Source of the DNA: Pseudomonadota bacterium
GTDB lineage: Bacteria; Pseudomonadota; Gammaproteobacteria; Burkholderiales; Gallionellaceae
Length of the DNA: 7,171 bases
Direction: 5' to 3'
NCBI GenBank assembly: GCA_021847165.1
Contig: JAJZUH010000099.1
Coordinates: 1 to 7,171, forward strand
In this document: positions 6,066 through 7,171 of the stretch, one piece after another
How the letters are laid out: each line of letters opens with the position of its first letter
Position numbering within the stretch: position 1 is the first letter of the stretch
Position numbers and translations under genes: made by a program
Notes under the pieces: generated by a model
Databases searched by the model: none
What the model was told of the DNA's origin: nothing
Seen by the model: the letters and a program-made list of their open reading frames with translations, nothing else

Positions 6066-6556
6066 GCACCTTGCTGAATCTGCATCTTTCGCTGGCTTCC
6101 CTGTTCCGGCGCGTCTTTTCCCGGCGCTTCCTCAAGTTCGGCACGGTGGGCGCATCGGGCACGGTGGTGAATCTCGGCGTCCTGTATCTGGGGCAGGAAC
6201 ATCTGTTCAGCGGCGTGCAGCCGACCCAGCTCAAGCTCAACCTGTCGCTGGCGCTGGCCATCTTTCTCGCCACCGTGAACAACTTCTTCTGGAACCGCCT
6301 GTGGACCTGGGCGGATCGCAAGGAGCACCACCACAAACCCTGGCTTGCCCAGTTCTGGCAATACACGCTGGCGTGCTGGCTGAGCATTGCCTTGCAGATC
6401 GTGTTCACCAACCTGCTGGCGCCGCACTTCTTCTACCAGATCGCCAACCTCATCGCCATCGGGCTGACCAGCGTGCTGAATTTCGTGCTCAACGACATCT
6501 GGACGTTCGGCCGGCTGAAGCTGGTCCGGCATGCCGAGCCACCGCATCGCGATTGA
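6062..6556 (+). CDS. GtrA family membrane protein (putative polyprenyl-phosphate-sugar flippase)
   Basis: A protein of 164 residues with the four-helix GtrA layout. Helix 1 is at about 23-43 (RFLKFGTVGASGTVVNLGVLY) and helix 2 at about 58-76, running into the conserved NNFFWNRLWTW (73-83). Helix 3 is at about 97-116. Helix 4 is at about 123-146, ending in NFVLNDIWTFG (140-150), an internal echo of the first N-x-x-WTW motif. GtrA proteins are thought to help move undecaprenyl- or decaprenyl-phosphate-linked sugars across the inner membrane for use by periplasmic glycosyltransferases. The ATG overlaps the TGA of the preceding gene by 4 nt, and the next gene starts 2 nt after its stop, so translational coupling is likely. 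The next gene encodes the kind of enzyme that consumes a flipped lipid-linked sugar. No GtrB-type synthase is visible in the window. Confidence 0.92.
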   Translation: MSTLLNLHLSLASLFRRVFSRRFLKFGTVGASGTVVNLGVLYLGQEHLFSGVQPTQLKLNLSLALAIFLATVNNFFWNRLWTWADRKEHHHKPWLAQFWQYTLACWLSIALQIVFTNLLAPHFFYQIANLIAIGLTSVLNFVLNDIWTFGRLKLVRHAEPPHRD

Positions 6557-6558
6557 CC

Positions 6559-7171
6559 ATGAACAGGCGGCTGGGGGGGCTACATCTGCTGTGGAATGTC
6601 CTGGCGCTCGCGCTTGCTGTCTTCACCTATTGCTATGGCCTCGATAGCCAGCATATCCCGAAGAACGGCGACGAATATCCGTACGAACACATCACGCGCC
6701 TGACCGCGGCCAGCGGCCACCTGCTGCCGCTGCAATCCGAACTCGACGGCATGCGCAACACCAAGCCGCCGCTGCTGTTCTGGCAGGGCATCGCCTCGAC
6801 GCACTGGGGGCAGGAGTGGGACCTGTGGCACCTGCGCTATCCCAGCGTGATCTACACGCTGCTCACCGCGCTGCTGGTCTTCCTGCTGGCGCGCAAGCTG
6901 TCGGGGCAGCTGGAGACCGGTTTCGTCGCGGCACTCGCTTTCCTCGCCTTCTTCAGCACCTATCGGTACGGCCGGCCGTTCCTGGTCAACCCGCCCGAGG
7001 TGTTCTGGTTCTTCCTGCCGTTTTTCACGCTGCTGTTTTGGCGGCAGCGGGCATTTGCCTCCGCCTTCGCGGTGCCGCTGCTGCTGGGCGGGGAGATCGG
7101 CATCGGCCTGCTGTACAAGTCGTTCGCCTTGCTGGCGCCGGTCGGTCTGGCATTGGCCTGGTGGTATCTGC
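6559..7171 (+). CDS. ArnT/PMT-like membrane glycosyltransferase, C-terminus outside the window
   Basis: The first 204 residues of an open frame that runs off the right edge. A membrane helix at about 8-28 is followed by a periplasmic loop with NGDEYPYEHITRL (36-48) and NTKPPLLFWQG (67-77). These correspond to the conserved DE-x-R/Y and EKPP-type motifs of ArnT and protein O-mannosyltransferases (GT-C fold, GT83/GT39-like); the acidic pair D38-E39 is the likely catalytic/metal site. More hydrophobic helices follow (about 98-111, 122-134, 146-160, 170-202), including RPFLVNPPEVFWFFLPF, which I recall from this ArnT-like group. Such enzymes transfer a sugar from polyprenyl phosphate to lipid A, glycan or protein on the periplasmic side. 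ATG 6559 is 2 nt after the GtrA-family stop, with no clear Shine-Dalgarno site, consistent with coupled translation. The acceptor is unknown. Confidence 0.88.
   Translation, partial: MNRRLGGLHLLWNVLALALAVFTYCYGLDSQHIPKNGDEYPYEHITRLTAASGHLLPLQSELDGMRNTKPPLLFWQGIASTHWGQEWDLWHLRYPSVIYTLLTALLVFLLARKLSGQLETGFVAALAFLAFFSTYRYGRPFLVNPPEVFWFFLPFFTLLFWRQRAFASAFAVPLLLGGEIGIGLLYKSFALLAPVGLALAWWYL

Overview
The window looks like chromosome from a GC-rich betaproteobacterium. The RecG and RidA proteins have the wording I associate with Nitrosomonadales/Gallionellales, such as LHLPLRYEDET in RecG and PARAAVGVA in RidA. That placement is an inference from protein style, not from a database search. The window is almost fully coding. 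It holds two gene blocks that point away from each other across a gap of about 167 bp (4681-4847).

Left block, minus strand, transcribed from about 4.7 kb towards position 1. The order is a Ser/Thr protein kinase with a C-terminal cyclic-nucleotide-binding domain (3400-4680), the RidA enamine/imine deaminase (2998-3384), a second kinase of the same architecture (1696-2973), then the DNA helicase RecG (1-1673, C-terminus beyond the window). Gaps are 15, 24 (or 3) and 22 nt, so this reads as one operon. From general knowledge, ridA and recG are often adjacent in proteobacteria, commonly downstream of spoT. Here two paralogous kinases bracket ridA and separate it from recG. Neither kinase has a membrane segment, so both should be cytosolic. 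Both keep the catalytic residues and the Glu and Arg-Ser contacts expected of a cyclic-nucleotide pocket.

The most unusual feature is inside recG. A 100-bp repeat element (371-470), made of two 10-bp-arm hairpins arranged as imperfect terminal inverted repeats, sits in the coding sequence between helicase motifs II and III. It is read through in frame and adds about 32-34 residues. One end also carries a very dense G-quadruplex motif (386-406).

Right block, plus strand. A family-9 (heptosyltransferase-like) glycosyltransferase (4848-6065), a GtrA-family small membrane protein (6062-6556, overlapping by 4 nt) and the start of an ArnT/PMT-type membrane glycosyltransferase (6559 to the window end) form a tightly packed envelope-glycan operon. 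A plausible sigma70 promoter (TTGTTC, 17 nt, GATAAT) lies ahead of it.

The gap between the blocks also holds a perfect 7-bp inverted repeat upstream of the first kinase, a candidate operator. No tRNA, rRNA, CRISPR array or transposase gene was seen.
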